64,000 nucleotides of DNA, taken from positions 1,674,001 to 1,738,000 of the forward strand of contig QYRS01000005.1 of the NCBI GenBank assembly GCA_006503535.1. Direction: 5' to 3'. The notes beneath the pieces are model-generated. The model made no database searches and was not told the origin of the DNA. It was given only the letters and a program-made list of their open reading frames with translations. Source of the stretch: Arthrinium phaeospermum. Lineage: Eukaryota; Ascomycota; Sordariomycetes; Amphisphaeriales; Apiosporaceae. Positions 1-11,306 of the stretch are shown piece after piece; the first letter of the stretch is position 1, and every line of letters begins with the position of its first letter. The translations under genes and the position numbers were made by a program.

Positions 1-1194
1 TCAGCTGCTGTCGGCAAGGGCCCGAAGGGCGAAAAGACGGTCGTCGCATCTGAATCAAATGTAAACTCTGCTCGTCTTGGCGGCAGAGAGACGCCATCGA
101 ATCCCCGTGCAGCGAGAGCGGAGCTGTCATCCCTCACCGATATGATGGCATACCTGGAGAACAACAAAGTCAAGGTTACTGGGCACGACAACAGGATACC
201 CCCCGAGGCCGACGTAAGTGCGGCCCTGCAGGCTTGCCGCGTCGTCGCAGACTACATCACAGACGAGTCGGTCCAGCCCCAGATCCATCACATGGTGACG
301 GAGCTGGACTCGACTGCCGCCAACCTACTCTCGCTGGAAGGAAACGAGCGCAACTCGGGCGCCCCGGTGCCGCCCTCCCGGCCGTCCAGCAGTACAGGCG
401 CTGTGGACGGCACCATCTCCACACAAGTTAGGCAGATGATCAACAAGATATCGGATACGGCATATGCGACTCTGGCTCACCCAACCGTCTTCATCACGCC
501 AAGCCTGCTACGACAGTATGTCGACGTTCAGGCGGTCCTGGGCAAACCTGAGACCCTGCCCAAAGTTTTCCAACTCTACGTTTCTAAACCGGTGCCAAGT
601 GAAGCTTCTGGATCTGTCAGCTACGCGCAGCAGAACCCCAGCAAGGCAGCGAATGCCATAGACTCTGAGGTGATCGAAACAGCGCTTGACACGGCGGTGG
701 AGGCTAGGAATCTCGATGCCGCAGTGGGTATCATTGAAAATAGCTACACTACCCCGGCTTTTATACGGGCCAAACTGCTACGAAAGGCCCTGGTCCCATG
801 TACCGCCCTGGCCGCGACCCCCTTCGCGGCCTATGGCCTGGCATCCAACTTCTCTGTCTTTCAGAATGCGATGGACCCGGCCATGGCCACGAAAGTAGCC
901 TTTACTGGCATCTTGGCCTATGTCGGATTCACTACTTCTATCGGCATTGTTGCCATGGCTACTGCTAACGATCAAATGAAGCGCGTCACCTGGGCCCCGG
1001 GCATCCCCCTGCGCATGCGCTGGGTCAGGGAAGAAGAAAGGGCGGCGCTGGACAAGGTGGCCTGTGCATGGGGGTTTGAGGAGAAATGGCGTCAAGGCGA
1101 AGAGGAGGGCACCGAATGGGAATCCCTCCGTGAGTATATTGGGCAAAAGGGCATGGTTCTCGACAGGACCGAATTAATGGAGGGTATGGAATAG
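1..1194 (+). CDS. Conserved fungal membrane protein, 5'-truncated by window edge
   Basis: The frame is open from base 1, so the gene begins upstream of the window; the first ATG seen, at 142, is unlikely to be the true start. The stop is TAG at 1192-1194. Counting from the ATG at 142, residues 1-200 are mostly soluble and helical with a Ser/Pro/Gly-rich linker near 70-90. Two hydrophobic segments follow, about 217-236 and 252-274. The tail of about 75 residues is charged, with Arg/Trp then Glu-rich stretches. Two helices close together with a charged tail would suit an organelle membrane protein, but I see no targeting signal because the N-terminus is missing. I do not recognise the family and give no function. 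Codon use is GC-rich like its neighbours, which supports a real gene. Confidence 0.8.
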   Translation, partial: SAAVGKGPKGEKTVVASESNVNSARLGGRETPSNPRAARAELSSLTDMMAYLENNKVKVTGHDNRIPPEADVSAALQACRVVADYITDESVQPQIHHMVTELDSTAANLLSLEGNERNSGAPVPPSRPSSSTGAVDGTISTQVRQMINKISDTAYATLAHPTVFITPSLLRQYVDVQAVLGKPETLPKVFQLYVSKPVPSEASGSVSYAQQNPSKAANAIDSEVIETALDTAVEARNLDAAVGIIENSYTTPAFIRAKLLRKALVPCTALAATPFAAYGLASNFSVFQNAMDPAMATKVAFTGILAYVGFTTSIGIVAMATANDQMKRVTWAPGIPLRMRWVREEERAALDKVACAWGFEEKWRQGEEEGTEWESLREYIGQKGMVLDRTELMEGME

Positions 1195-2561
1195 GTAGCC
1201 CGAGGTCCCGAAGCGGAAGAAAAAAAGACGGGAAGATTCCCCAAGGTCCTGGTTCCACTCACTTGAGGTTAGCAGCGTATGAGTCGAATCGAGCTGTGGC
1301 TGAGTCAAGCCTAGTCCAGTCCAGTCCAGTTCGGTTCAGTTCGGCGCGATCGGTGCCTTGCCTCCCGGGTTGCTGCTGTCTACCGTACGTAGGCAGCCGA
1401 AGCTGTCTCTGGCTTGACTGTAACCGCAGAGAATCTGTTACTGTAGTCTATCTGATACTCTCGCTCAACTGTAGGTGCGGTCAACATACACATACATACC
1501 ATGTACAGTTGTTGATGTGCTGACCTGCCCTGGAGTGTAGCGGCTTGCGGCCTTCTAGTCAGAAGATGTTTGACATCTGGAGGCTAGCCACATGGGTTTG
1601 TCGGTTTCAATGTATAGCTCCCGCGGGACCTGATTGGCCTGGATTAGGCGAGTGACGTACCTGGAAGGCGCGTTCTAAGGGCCAGCATCGTCACTAGGAT
1701 GTTGGGGATCCACCAGGATGCAATCGGGGCCAAGCCAGGGCCCCCAAGAAGAAATATGCAATGCTACTCCGATGGGAGTTGGGTTGATGGCTAGAGATCT
1801 CTTGGCGGCTCTTGCATACTCCAGCTAGCGGCGGCATCCCATCTACGCCAAGGCAGGGATCAGCAACGTTGTCCCACTCATCCTCAGCCGCCAAGCAACG
1901 ACATGTCAAGTCTGAAAGGGGATAATGTCACACAGTCGGTAATCCGAACCTAATCATTCCCTGGACCTTGTCCACCACCTGCCGCCAGCACCATCAGATG
2001 CGGCTATCCACTTGGCAGCTCGGAGCGCCTGGGCGTTTGGTCCGGGCAAGCCACCGGCCCCCTTGGGCTCCCCTTCCAGCACCTCGTCTTCCAGTCGCTC
2101 TGCATACAGTTTGATGAGTGAGCAGGTAACCCACCGTAAGGTTTCACTCCACCAAGGGTCCCAGTTGATAGGCATGCTCTTGTAGATACGGCCCTCCGCC
2201 TTGCACAAACGCCAAGAACGCCCCCCCATGAGTAACATGAACGCAGTACTCGTTAGTGTTTCTTTTCGTCACTGGGAGGACCGATCTCACCCCAGGTTTG
2301 CTGCCTTGTCGAGTACTATATACATGGGCCCGTATCCCACACTTTTCCAGCATTCTGGTTGAGGTCTGTATTCAAAAGTTCTAGAAGGTGTCGAGAGCCC
2401 AAACGGTTTCCCAACGGACGACTGACTTACACCTATCGCAAACAGCAGTCAGCACTCTTTTACTCTCTGTTTCTCTCTCTCTCTGTCTCTCTGTGTGTTT
2501 GTGTGTATCTTTATCTACACCGTTCGCTCTCGCTCTACAAGAGCGGTCCAACGACAGCAGC
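1195..2561. other. Intergenic, no gene seen
   Basis: This is the 3' flank of the first gene and the promoter and leader of the tetraspan gene. A short AGTCC-type direct repeat lies near 1313-1335. A pyrimidine-rich CT tract (about 2462-2500) sits just before the next start, as is common in fungal leaders. The ORFs here are short and have no supporting composition. Confidence 0.6.
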
Positions 2562-3576
2562 ATGGCTGGCCGCGGCAGTTTCCAGCCCTACGACCCTGGT
2601 CGATGCGAGCACTATGCCAAATTCGCTTCCCACCTTGACCGAACCCGCTTTGAGGGCCTATACTGGCTGATGTTCGCGCTCGTGATATTCTTCTTATTCT
2701 CTTCGTCATGGATCTACCAATGGTATGTTGTTGGCATGCCCGGTGCCTGCCCTTGACGCTTGATACTAACCAAACTTCCCCGAAAACAGGACGATGTGGT
2801 ACAAAGACAAGTCCGACTTCGACGAGAACGTGTTTCGGCAAAAGTTGAAGCGCGCCCTGGTGGCCGTCATCTTCATCTTCCTGGTGTCGGCCGCTACCAT
2901 CGTCATCGAGACGTTCTGCCTCCTGGCCCTACAATTCTGCGACGGCGAGGACCTCATGTCGCTGTACTGGTCCACCTGGACCATGATGCAGGTCGGCTCC
3001 CAGATCGCCATCGGCGGCATCGTGCTGGCGCTCTGGCACACCATTTGGAACGTCAAGCATCCCATCTGGGCGCTCGCAATGGGCACTCCCGTCTTGGTGG
3101 TCGCTGGTCTTGGCCATGTCGTCTCCCTCTGCCTCCATAAGATGTACAAGAAGGCCAAGGCGAAGCACCAGGCACGCAGCACACGCGGCACTTCCATCAA
3201 GGATCCCGAGAAACCCAATGTAGAGGAGAACGGTGGCGGAACCACCCTCAACGGGGACGTGGAAGCAGACGCTGACGCGGACGCGGACGACGTGAACAAA
3301 CGGACCTCTTACAGGAACTCGCAACGCCCGAGTTTTATCAGCACCATTGGCAGCGATGAGCGCTTCTTCTTTGAGATCGACGTCGGGCCCGGCAACTCTG
3401 AAGTGATTCGGCAGTGGCCCAGCTTCGTCAGCATGAGCGAGGGCCGCGCCTTAATACAAGCTGTCCTTATGCGACCCGGCTCCGATCCCTTTCTAGATCA
3501 GGGGCGCCGCTGGTCGTCACCACAGTCACCAACGAGCCCTAGAGATTTTCCAATGAGCCCTAGAGGTTTAGTCTGA
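2562..3576 (+). CDS. Four-helix membrane protein with long cytosolic tail, unknown function
   Basis: Two exons, 2562-2722 and 2790-3576, are joined across a 67-nt intron with donor GTATGT, branch point TACTAAC and acceptor ACAG. The product is about 315 aa. The first in-frame ATG is at 2562. Hydrophobic segments lie near residues 34-52, 78-106, 120-145 and 152-172, followed by a basic KMYKKAKAK stop-transfer region. The remaining half is a polar tail with an Asp/Ala repeat (near 213-223) and Ser/Pro-rich blocks ending in a repeated SPRDFPMSPRG-like phrase. This layout suggests a plasma- or endomembrane protein with a regulatory tail that carries possible proline-directed phosphosites. I do not recognise a named family. 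Confidence in the gene model is high because the intron keeps the frame and the first helix continues cleanly into exon 2. Confidence 0.8.
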
Positions 3577-6500
3577 GCTGGCCAATTTGGGGCGCATACG
3601 CTCTCTTTCTAACGATTATATCTGCATTGCTCGAGCTGGGCTATGGGCAGTCACAAAACCGGGATATCAGGAGTTATGGCTGCTTATTCGTAACGACTGA
3701 TGGGATATTTGGCATTTACTGGGAGCGATACACTGCCGCTTAGGCATGTTATTTTAGTGTTATTATTATACCTGTTCCGCTAAAAGAGCGTCGAGCATGC
3801 GGTGGTACATGTAGCTATTATTGGGGTAGACGGTCAATATTATCGAGAAACTTTCGGTGTTTATTCCTTTCTGTTCTGCTGTTTATCCAACAAGGGCCAA
3901 ATCACACCAAGAGTTGATCGGCAAGGCCAGGACGGAATGAACATGACAGAAGAAATACAACGCAATTTTACCCTGCTCGTTCGTCAGATTCTAATTCCTA
4001 CGTTTTGCGAAGTGTTTCGCCCATTCTGACGAAACAAACAGCCTGTAACAAGCAAGTGACGAACAACCTGGGGAACTCAAGGAACCCGTCACGACAAAAA
4101 GGCGCGACACGCACGAGTCAGAGAAAAAAAAGATTTCCTCGGGCGCCCGCCATCTCCTTTCCCCGGCCCATCATCATTCTTCGAGAGACACAAAGATGAC
4201 TGGCATGAGGACGGGGGATATTAACCAGCCGCAGCAGCCGGAGCCTCAGCACAGCCATTCAGAGAACAATTTCGCGATATTAGGAAAAAGCAAGCATGCA
4301 CATTGGGTAGTCAGTGGAAGGGGACATCCACGTGCAAAATGAGGCGTATCTGCAGCCAATGATTCGTCGGCCCAGAACCACGGGTCTGTTAATCTGTGCC
4401 CGACATATGTGTGTCCTGCACGACATGGAACATCCTCGTCCTGTCCCTCTCCTGTGTCTCGTCTCGTCCCAACTCTTGGACGCCTCCCTGTTGTGGCTTG
4501 CCCGTCGATGCCCGACGAGTTCTAGATCGGTCCAGAATCTGTGCGATCGATCCCCTATATCATGGATTCTGATATATCCCTATCAATACGTGGAATCGCC
4601 GGCATATTACTATAGGTTGTGGCCCCTCCGACTCGAGCTGAAGAAGCCGCAAGAACCGTCCACTTGCATGATTCGTCGGAAACCACGGCCCGTTGCTTCC
4701 TGGAATGACGATCGGATTCGAGGACCACTAGGTAACGCATGTGCGTGCGCAGATTTGTTCCTAGTGATTAGTATACTCTCGGTTTGTAATCATCATCGCC
4801 GCCGTCATCAGCAAGAGAAACAACAAGGCTTGGCGACTCACTTACACAGCCTCCACCAGCACCCGCATCCGCTCTCACTCTCACTCTCTCTGCCTTGGCG
4901 GTGTAGCGCAAATATACAGAGAGGTATGCAATGCTGCAGCGCGATAAGAGGTGCAGATGACGGAGAGTCCACAACATTCTCTCACCTTATCTTGGCAAGA
5001 CATATGAGCGTCCACGATCGGCACGCACCCGGTACAGCACACAACCTTCGCCCATCGAGCCAGCAAGCCAAGCCCAAGCCAAGAAGGAAACGGGGTCGGG
5101 AGCGGCTGTTGGTCCGAACGCTTCATGCCTGAGTACCAAACAGCAAAACAGCATAGACTTTTTCCAACGATAAGCCAATTTATTCCTGCTGTCTTAGAGA
5201 GGGAGCGTGATACCGAAAAAGGAAGCATATACGTAATCTTCGGTAGTGGCTTATGGAAGCCAAGCCAGCCTCTTTTCTTATATTTCCTTCTTGCGTCCTC
5301 TGCCAAGGGGCTAGATAAAACCATGGCGAAATTATCCGGTGTGATTGTGTTGCAGCGTGAGAAAAGCCATCATTCCGCCGCAATCACAGATGATAGGAGA
5401 GGAGCGCAGCAGAAGATGACGAGCCTCTCTCTCATAGGTAAGAGAGATAGATAGAGAGATAGAGATGAGGCAGCCACGTTCCACTAATGGACGCGGGCGG
5501 GATGTAACGACGGGACAACCCATCCAGCCATTCAGCATTCACCACCACTCCAAATAAGGTACCACCCCGTCCCCCCGTCCCCCTTGCCCTAATTATTAAC
5601 CGCGCATTATTTGTGACTAACAACCTTAACTCTAAATGCTTAAGTAACCTTTAGGTTTGGGAGGCTTCGAGGGAACCTCGGATATGGGTTTGGCCGGATC
5701 CGTGAGAAGGATAATAACACCCAATTGGCGGCCAGCGTTTGACGAGATACGCCGCGGCACCCCCGGTTACCCACACCCACTGCCGAGCGGCAGGCGGAAA
5801 CCCAACTCTTCCCAAGAGGAATAAGGAGGAAGGGATAAGAAAGAAAAAAGAAACCAAGGGAAAATTCTTAAACCCGCGGGGCACGTGTTGCGTACTTCCA
5901 GAGACGTGGTCGTCCGCTCGTGGTGTTTCTCTCGAGGTCACATGCGTGCATCGGTCCTTGGCCTCTCTACTTTACGGTCAATTGCCTGGTAAGAAAGGGG
6001 GACTTTACAGGCTAGGTCGCCGTACAAACGGCCGCAGCATCAAATAGACCTCCACATTATTGATTACAGAGATCCGGGGCTTAGTTCCGGGGAGGCAGGG
6101 AGGCCAATATGTTCATCCCAAGGCGACTCCTTTTTTCTCCCAAGTGTCTTCACTAGCAGAAATACGTACGTACGTGGGTGGATGCATGTTCGTGTATGGT
6201 TCTGATTCATGACTGTTCGCTGGCGGATCTAGTTCTTGACCACGCATCCTGAAGCTACAGACCTAAAACCATGAGCTCTTAAACGATGTGCCGTCTATCT
6301 ATCGCTGTTATTGTGCACAGCCTCAAGAAGCGTATGACGATCATCGCCCTGGCGTGCGATATCCACCAAAAAACTAGTCGATCACCGCTTTCGCAACCCG
6401 ATATTGTAGTTGGGCTGCCTTGAGCGCTGCCAAGCCCGCCGTCCTCCAGCAGTGCGTCACGGGTCATCGCTGTACCAGTCCGCCCAAGGATCTGCAAGCG

Positions 6501-6645
6501 ATCCTTCACCAAAGTGTCCTCCCCAAGACAATAGTTCGTTACACGACCACCGTCTCGAGGCTCGCCAAGACGGCTTCGGGCGTTTTTGTTTTGTTGACTT
6601 TTTGTATGTTTCTTTCGCTTTCTCATTCGGACGAAGCATGGTAAC
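3577..6645. other. Long intergenic region, no supported gene
   Basis: About 3.1 kb lies between the tetraspan gene and the 3' end of the CHORD gene. A 272-codon open frame at 4314-5132 begins with GTG and is rich in Cys/His/Arg, as random frames here tend to be. A GATA/GA-type microsatellite lies near 5440-5466. Nothing else could be supported. Confidence 0.5.
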
Positions 6646-7779
6646 TTACACTCGCCCAGCGCGGCCGATCTGCAGGATCTCGCCAGTGGTCTGCTCGTCG
6701 CTGCGGAGAACAGGCCAGCTCGCCCCGTCGGCCTTGTACAGGCTGACCTCGAGCTTGGTGCCCAGGATCTTGGAGGTGCTCTTTTCCGTGTCGATCGCGC
6801 CGTAGAGCGGGACCGTAGTCTTGTAGCGCTTGGGCACCGCGTCGCTCGTGACGAGGTCCAGCACCAAGCCCTTCTCCTCAAACTGGACCGTCGCCGCGGC
6901 CTTGTCGATCTTCTTGAGGAAGAAGGACGCTATTACTGTAGAGGGGGTCTGGTAGAAATCGTGCCGCACCGTGTCCAGGGACTCCTCGCCGCCAGCTTGG
7001 GCTGGTCCGCCGCTGCCATTGCCCTTCTTCTTGTCCTGGCCGGAGCCGATGAACAAATGCCGCGGGGACGTCTTGCAGCCCTCGAGCTTCATGAACTGGT
7101 CGAACTCCAGCACGCGGCGCTTGCAGCAGCTATAACCTTTGCTTCCCTCGTGGAAGATGGGGGCGCCGGGGTGGTGGACGCATTGCTCTTCGTCCGACCG
7201 GTCCTGGCCCTTTTTGTAAGTGGCGTGGCAGCCCTTGCGCCGGCACTCTTTGCCCTCGGGAATCTCGAGAGACGGCTCGTCGTCTTCGGACTCGGGCGGC
7301 GGCGGCGGGGCAGTCGGTGCCGGTTGGGGCGCGAGCGGGGCCCGGGTAGGCAGATCCGTCGGGACCTCGGACAGCTTGGATGCCAGGGACTGGTTCAGGA
7401 CGTCGGCGGGCACATCCTCGGCCGTCTTCTTCTCAATCTCCGGAGGCAGGTCGGTGGTGCTGTGCTTGCCCTGGGTGCAGGGCGGTATCTCCAAGAACTC
7501 GTCGAAGGTCAGGACCCGGGGCTTGCAGCATTTCCAGCCTATTTGTGGATCATATCCATGTTTCAGTACTCAATCGAGGAAGCAAAAACCAGGTAACACT
7601 GCGTATAGCGTGAAGCGCCATCAAGGTTCTTCGCCTTCAAGGCAAGCAATTGGATGCAACCACTTCCACTCACCTTTCTGCCCCTCGTGGAAAACGGGCG
7701 GGCCCGGATGGTAGTTGCAGACCTCTTCCGGGTCAGAATACTCCTTGCCGCAGCCCTTGTGGACGCACTTTTGAGCCAT
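6646..7779 (-). CDS. CHORD and CS domain co-chaperone (RAR1/CHORDC1-type)
   Basis: Exon 1 (7674-7779) and exon 2 (6646-7538) are separated by a 135-nt intron with donor GTGAGT and acceptor ATAG. The product is about 332 aa. Two zinc-binding CHORD domains are clear, residues about 5-62 and 140-205. Each has the Cys/His spacing plus HHPGAPIFHEG and CCKRRVLEF-type signatures. A CS (p23-like) domain follows, about 230-325, with the KTTVPLYG and SWPVLRSDE regions. The known family (CHORDC1/melusin, plant RAR1) works with Hsp90 and SGT1 in protein folding and innate-immunity complexes. The intron splits CHORD I without loss. The end is uncertain: the frame stops with TAA at 6646 after GRAGRV, but the same bases form a GTAAGT donor, so a short extra exon ending near 6466 is possible. 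It is divergent from the glutaredoxin-like gene. Confidence 0.93.
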
Positions 7780-8219
7780 GGTGTCGTCGGTGTAGAGATG
7801 CCTGATACAGATGCCAATGCCCAAAGATGAGAGATGACTTGAATTGGCCGTGAATTTATCGGGGGCTTCTGAGATGGAAGTGAAGGAATGCCATAGAAAC
7901 AACAACAATATTGTTCAATTGTTGGAGGGGCAGCCTCACCGCCTACCGAGATGGGCCGCAGATTGGGCGATGACGCTCTAGCGACAGGGATCAAGCTGGC
8001 AATGGCACAATGGCTTGTCAATTGCCGCTTCCTAGCGGACTGGTTTCCGGGGGAAGCTCCACCCCCATCTCAAATCAGGAGATCCCATCTGCAAGGCACA
8101 ACCAACCTTTGCACCCATATTTGCATTACTTGTACATTACCTATATTCCAGAACGCACTGGCCTCTACTTGCACTGTTTCGGCTTCAATTTAGAAGGTAT
8201 CGTACCTACAACCAACACC
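7780..8219. promoter_or_regulatory. Divergent promoter, CHORD co-chaperone / glutaredoxin-like
   Basis: These 440 bp separate the two start codons, so both 5' leaders and both promoters must fit here. I found no obvious TATA box and no repeated motif that I could assign to a regulator. Confidence 0.6.
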
Positions 8220-8607
8220 ATGCGGGCCACTACCAGACTCTTCCAAAACGCGTGTCGGATCACGTTGTTTACGCGTGAGAATTGCGGCCTCTGTGTCCAA
8301 GCCAAGTCCGTCCTGTCCAACGTTTGGGACTCCCGCCCATTTGATTTTCAAGAGGTCGACATTATCAAAGATGAGACTATTCCTCGCTGGAGAGATCTGT
8401 ACGAGTTTGATGTCCCGGTGGTACGTCGCCGATGCCATGATTGAACTAGCATGCTACTGAATACTAAACCACGGTATGCAGATACACGTGAGCAAGGCGA
8501 CCGCACCTAAGGAAGACCCCAAGTCGGCCTCCAAGGCGTTGAAGCTTATGCATAGGCTCAAGGAGGCAGAAGTTCAAGCTAAGATGGACGCAGCCGAAGC
8601 GGCTTGA
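8220..8607 (+). CDS. Glutaredoxin-like protein (DUF836 type, Ydr286c-like)
   Basis: Exons 8220-8420 and 8482-8607 flank a 61-nt intron (donor GTACGT, branch-like TACTAAA, acceptor GCAG) in phase 0. The product is 108 aa. A thioredoxin-fold start, RITLFTRENCGLC, carries the redox pair C22-x-x-C25. It is followed by the DFQEVDI strand and the YEFDVPV-IHV junction, where the conserved cis-proline region falls exactly at the splice site. The C-terminal third is a Lys/Glu/Ala helix. The length matches small glutaredoxin-like proteins of the family represented by yeast YDR286C, whose physiological role is not settled. A thiol-disulphide function is inferred from the CxxC only. The ATG at 8220 directly follows a CAACACC context, and no better upstream ATG exists in frame. 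Confidence 0.85.
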
Positions 8608-8851
8608 GCCCGGCATCGTCATTCTACATACAAAATTCCCCCCCAAGTCAACCGTTCGTTGCCTATTGCATCATGCCTGAAGCTTTCCACCCATTACTCG
8701 GTGCGAGCAATGCCACGACTAACACACGAACGTGAATACACCAAGTTCAACTGGTAATGGAATAGGAAGAGTGGCTTGGCGTAAACAAATCCAAGTGATG
8801 GCCTACGTCAGCACAGTGTTCTACCTACATCCTACCAATCCGCCATCAGTC

Positions 8852-9974
8852 CTAGTATTTCCCCCCTGGTGACGGTCCATCGAGACCACGGGCCGAGTTC
8901 AGTGACACAGACATTGTTTGCTGCAAGGCAGTTGCATCCAGAGCGACGCTGATCATATCGAACCCTTGGTCGGCGTATTTCTTTGCCTGTGCTCCACTCG
9001 TGGCGAAGAAAGCGGCCTTCTTGCCTGCTGCGTGGGCTACTGTAAGGATGCGCTCAATGGCCTCCTCCAGGCCAGCTTGCATCACCCCATCGAGGATGGG
9101 CATGCCAAGGTTGTTGCCCAAGTCGAATGGCCCAACGAAGAGCAAGTCAACGCCTGGGACAGCTGCAATCTCTTCAACGGCTTCGAGCGCCTCCTTGGTC
9201 TCTATCTGCACCATGGTGAGCAACGAGTCGTTGGCGCTCTGGAGGTATTCCGTCATGGTTGGAACCGGTGTGAAACGCTCCATTGCGAAAGGAGAGCCAA
9301 GACCACGCTGGCCCAGCGGCGGGAATTTGGCCGCTGTCACGATCTTCCTCGCCTCTTCAGCTGACCGCAGCAATGGTATCAAGATCTACACCCATCATTA
9401 GCCATCGTTTCGCACTTGTTAGGGGCTATTATTGACTGACCCCATGAGCTCCTGCGTCAAGTGCGCCTGGAACACGCTCAGAATTAGACCCAGATAAACC
9501 AAGTTTCTGCTCCTGGTTGGACATGACATACGCTTGATCATCCAGCCCTGCATGTCCGGCAGTCTCACCAAGGGACTGACTCCACAGGCCGCGATAGCTG
9601 GAACGGCTTCATGCATTGCAGCATCTGAGCGTTTCCTTGTCAGTGACATCGCACACGGCTTCAACGAGACTGCGGTCGTAGAGTCGTAGAGGGCAGGCTA
9701 TGCTTGGCTTACCGTCGATGTTTCCATGCTCACAATCGACCATGACCCAGTCGATGCCATCAGCTCGTGCCAAGGTCCTCGAGATGTTGGCGCCAGGAAA
9801 GGTTTGCCAGAGGCCTAACGACGCGCCGCCGCTCTTGGCTAGGGCCTCTCTCGCCTTACAACCTTGGAGCATGTTGCCAAGAGGTCGTGTTTGAAACTGT
9901 CTGGATAGAACTCGTATGGGCAAACCTAAGCTTCGTGACAGCAAGCGCTGCGTAACAAGTATACGAGGATGCAT
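8852..9974 (-). CDS. HpcH/HpaI-family aldolase (2,4-dihydroxyhept-2-enedioate aldolase-like)
   Basis: Four exons: to 9713, 9532-9624, 9441-9466 and 8852-9385. The introns are 88, 65 and 55 nt, all GT-AG (GTAAGC, GTATGT, GTCAGT). Exon 3 is only 26 nt, but it restores the conserved RALDAGAHG phrase exactly. The family signatures are all present: DWVMVDCEHGNID (about residue 45 from the inner ATG), SPLVRLPDMQGW, VQIETKEALE (metal Glu) and LLFVGPFDLGNN (metal Asp). The expected reaction is a divalent-metal class II aldol cleavage releasing pyruvate or a related oxo acid; the substrate cannot be told. Starting at the ATG at 9872 gives 270 aa. Starting at 9974 gives 304 aa with an Arg-rich, acid-free leader that resembles a mitochondrial presequence. 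It is a single gene with no adjacent catabolic partners. Confidence 0.9.
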
Positions 9975-11306
9975 AGGACAAGGTCTGGCACTCCAGGTCT
10001 GCTATGAGTTTATTCCCCTCATGTCTACACCCATTCATGCCATGTCTCCTCATCGAGGCTCGGGGCAATGATCCCCGCAGCCACGGGAGGTACCAACAGA
10101 GGAAGGCAACCCCCACGTTGGAGGACCCTTGGCAAGTTATCCCCCGCAACGTGGGGGATCGGTGCCGGGTATGCGATTGTTGTCATCCCCAATGGCCCGG
10201 ACGAAACGCACGAGTCATCTATTTGTAGTTACCTTCTTATCAAACCAGTCTTGTTTCACTGCTTGAACATTGGAGAGAACGCACCGCAGTTGCCCCGACA
10301 GGCTAGAGTACCCTGTCTAATGTTTGTGGCGCGAGAGCGACTGCGAGCTCGGAGTATAGGTTCATGCACACATGTTAGGTTCCCTGCTCCTGGCCAGGCC
10401 AGGGGTGGGATAACCAAATCCGTTTCACGAAAACTCCGTTTTTCAGAAACCAGAGATTTCTTGGCGTCCTGTGCTGCCATCTGACGTCAATCATGAAAGT
10501 AGCCTCGGCTATGGCTTGTTTGGCGGCGGCGCCGGAGACGTCTCCGATGAGGGGTCCCTCCCTCTTTTGCTGCGGAGTTGGATGATAGGGACCCCCGACA
10601 CTCGCGGATGATTCTCGACGAGCACATGGATCAAGTCGTTTCAATACTGTTACCTGCCAGGTACTACCAGTCTGCGTACGATTTGCCTTGTGTGGGATAT
10701 ACAGAGCCTCTTAGGTCCCACTCATGTGGCCCTGCCGTTTCGGGTACCATTGGATTGAGAGGCCGCCGGGCCGTCCAGCCTTGGTGGTTCATGCAAGATG
10801 GTTGTTTCCATCGTGTCAACTGATCTTCGCGACGGGCACTGGTGAGCTTGGACGATCAGGGTGAACCGGTGCCCCGTGGCACTTTTGCAGATCGTCTACA
10901 AACTTTTGGTTGGACTGACTTGAGGATCAATCATCGCGAGCATACCATAACGCCACATATTGAATGGCAGTTCATGTGTTCACTGGTGGGGACGGCATCA
11001 GGTGTGGTTAGCCATCAAGGTGATCGGCAGGTACAGAGGACGAATGTGGCTTGGTGCTAAATCTATTGTGACATCTTGCGAATGTTGCTCTAAAGTCTTC
11101 GACTCCCTAATATACAATATCCTACACTACCCGGCCGGGTAGAAACAAAAGGGGTATAGAAGCCGAATAGAAACCCGAATGGAAGAAAACAGAGCCAAAC
11201 ACCTCCCTGGTATGATACAGAACCGGACACACCTGTTGTGTCCACTGATTGGAAAACCCTCCTACATGTACAAATATTTTCTTCTTCTGATACAAACGCA
11301 GCACTC
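9975..11306. other. Intergenic between aldolase and P450
   Basis: This is the promoter of the aldolase (minus strand) and the 3' flank of the P450. It contains an 11-bp inverted repeat at 10110-10157 and a smaller CGGGG/CCCCG palindrome near 10061-10078. No gene is supported; the open frames are short and Trp/Cys/His-rich. Confidence 0.5.
10110..10157. repeat. 11-bp inverted repeat in the aldolase upstream region
   Basis: The arm CCCCCACGTTG at 10110-10120 is matched by its exact reverse complement at 10147-10157, with a 26-nt spacer. It could be a hairpin or a dimeric factor site about 140-280 bp upstream of the aldolase start. A match of this size is also expected about once per window by chance. 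Confidence 0.5.

Noticed and set aside
4314..5132. 272-codon open frame on the plus strand
   Set aside because: It begins with GTG, has a Cys/His/Arg-rich random-like product and no domain; it is likely a chance frame in a 3-kb spacer.
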